Source: Conidiobolus incongruus B7586 (Eukaryota > Entomophthoromycota > Entomophthoromycetes > Entomophthorales > Conidiobolaceae). From it: a DNA stretch of 23,319 nucleotides. The stretch lies in the NCBI GenBank assembly GCA_000697335.1, contig JNEM01010536.1, forward strand, positions 1 to 23,319, in the 5' to 3' direction. Numbering within the stretch: position 1 is the first letter of the stretch; each line of letters starts with the position of its first letter. Below the pieces are notes generated by a model, which saw only the letters and a program-made list of their open reading frames with translations, was not told where the DNA came from and did not search any database. A program made the translations under genes and the position numbers. Positions 22,700-23,319 of this stretch are shown piece after piece.

Positions 22700-22900
22700 A
22701 TATATATTATGAAATTAATAGTTTCTTTTATTTCTAATAACTTTTTGCTATACTTTTAATAAAGATCTAACACTTAAAAAATAGTTCTTTTTATTAAAGA
22801 CTAAAATTTGATATTTTACAAACTATTAGTATGGAAATTAAGAAATGGCAAATTTTTTAATTTCTGATCTTTCAAACATATTATATGTTTTGAAAGATTA
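22700..22900 (+). repeat. Repeat copy upstream of the mariner transposase
   Basis: Matches 16970-17190 in ordered blocks (TAATAACTTTTT at 22735-22746, then an AATAAA-containing segment, TATTTTACAAAC and AAACATATTA). A weaker match may exist at about 13580-13760. Its position just upstream of the transposase suggests it is the 5' noncoding end of that transposon family. Confidence 0.4.
22867..22898. repeat. Imperfect palindrome before the transposase
   Basis: The arms ATCTTTCAAACATA (22867-22880) and TATGTTTTGAAAGAT (22884-22898) are inverted copies differing by one extra base, separated by three bases. It could form a hairpin or serve as a protein-binding site within the transposon's 5' region. 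It lies about 120 bases upstream of the transposase ATG. Confidence 0.55.
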
Positions 22901-23018
22901 TATATATATAAAATATATAGGAAAATAAATATTTTCAAACTATATATATATATATTCAATTTTAATTATTTTTTTTATTAAAATATTTTGATTTTAAAAT
23001 TTACACTTAAATTTAATC

Positions 23019-23319
23019 ATGCTTAAACCAGATTGTGATTATCAAAAGGCTTTTATTTTTGTATCTTTAAAACTTAACCATAAACCCTCTAAAATCATCC
23101 AAAACTTGCAAACAGCTTATGGAGATGGTGCTTTATCTAAAACTACCATATATTGCTGGATTCATGATTTTAAAGCTGGAAGGGACACTATTCAAAATTT
23201 ACTAAAATCTGGAAGACCAATTTCTACTGTCACTCTTTTACTTACCAATAGAGTAAAAAAATATATTAAGAAATACCCTTTTATTTCTGCTAGAGAATTA
23301 TCAAAGCAATTTAATATAA
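23019..23319 (+). mobile_element. Mariner-type DNA transposase, N-terminal 100 codons, cut by window end
   Basis: An unbroken frame from an ATG to the window edge, matching the N-terminal paired helix-turn-helix region of mariner/SETMAR-type transposases (the HTH_48 domain). AYGDGALSKTTIYCWIHDFK at residues 33-52 is the core of the first helix-turn-helix, and LKSGRP at residues 62-67 is the family linker; residues about 79-100 (YIKKYPFISARELSKQF within it) begin the second helix-turn-helix. The protein would bind the element's terminal repeats and carry out cut-and-paste transposition at TA sites; its DDD catalytic triad would lie beyond the window. The frame has no stops in 301 bases, unlike the relic at 10987, so this copy is younger and might be intact. 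Confidence 0.85.

Larger units (their letters stand above)
21868..23018. other. AT-rich spacer and probable mariner 5' region
   Basis: No gene was recognised between the RRP1 stop and the transposase start. About the last 300 bases contain the repeat and palindrome listed separately and probably form the left, noncoding part of the mariner element. I could not define its terminal inverted repeat, because the right end of the element lies beyond the window. Confidence 0.45.

Overview
This is an extremely AT-rich eukaryotic window with long gene-poor stretches. It holds three intact protein genes, at least two dead host genes and two mariner-type DNA transposon pieces. Intronless secreted enzymes, two very short GT-AG introns (52 and 59 bases) in a housekeeping gene, and a family of acid sphingomyelinases with saposin domains suggest a gene-sparse, AT-rich early-diverging fungus, perhaps entomophthoroid. 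That assignment is an inference; an amoebozoan or another AT-rich protist is not excluded.

Layout. 1-1.86 kb: AT-rich, no gene seen. 1.87-2.24 kb (+): a previously hidden relic of the C-terminal half of a pepsin-family (A1) aspartic protease. 2.27-2.50 kb: an open stretch that looks like a signal peptide plus propeptide. 2.5-4.33 kb (+): a broken acid sphingomyelinase. 5.82-7.73 kb (-): intact sphingomyelinase A, 636 aa. 7.7-15.0 kb: an AT-rich desert that hides a decayed mariner transposase (about 10.99-11.49 kb). 15.0-16.88 kb (+): intact sphingomyelinase B, 627 aa. 16.9-19.77 kb: AT-rich, with a diverged repeat at its start. 19.77-21.87 kb (+): a three-exon RRP1/Nop52 ribosome biogenesis gene encoding 662 aa. 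21.9-23.02 kb: a second copy of the repeat, leading into a mariner-type transposase that is open for 100 codons and runs off the window end.

How the genes relate. A, B and the dead copy are one secreted gene family, predicted to split sphingomyelin into ceramide and phosphocholine outside the cell or in an acidic vacuole. With the neighbouring protease relic, the left part resembles a secreted-hydrolase cluster undergoing birth and death. RRP1 is an unrelated nuclear housekeeping gene. The mariner pieces and the associated repeat suggest that part of the desert is eroded transposon DNA. All similarities were judged by eye from translations; no search was run.
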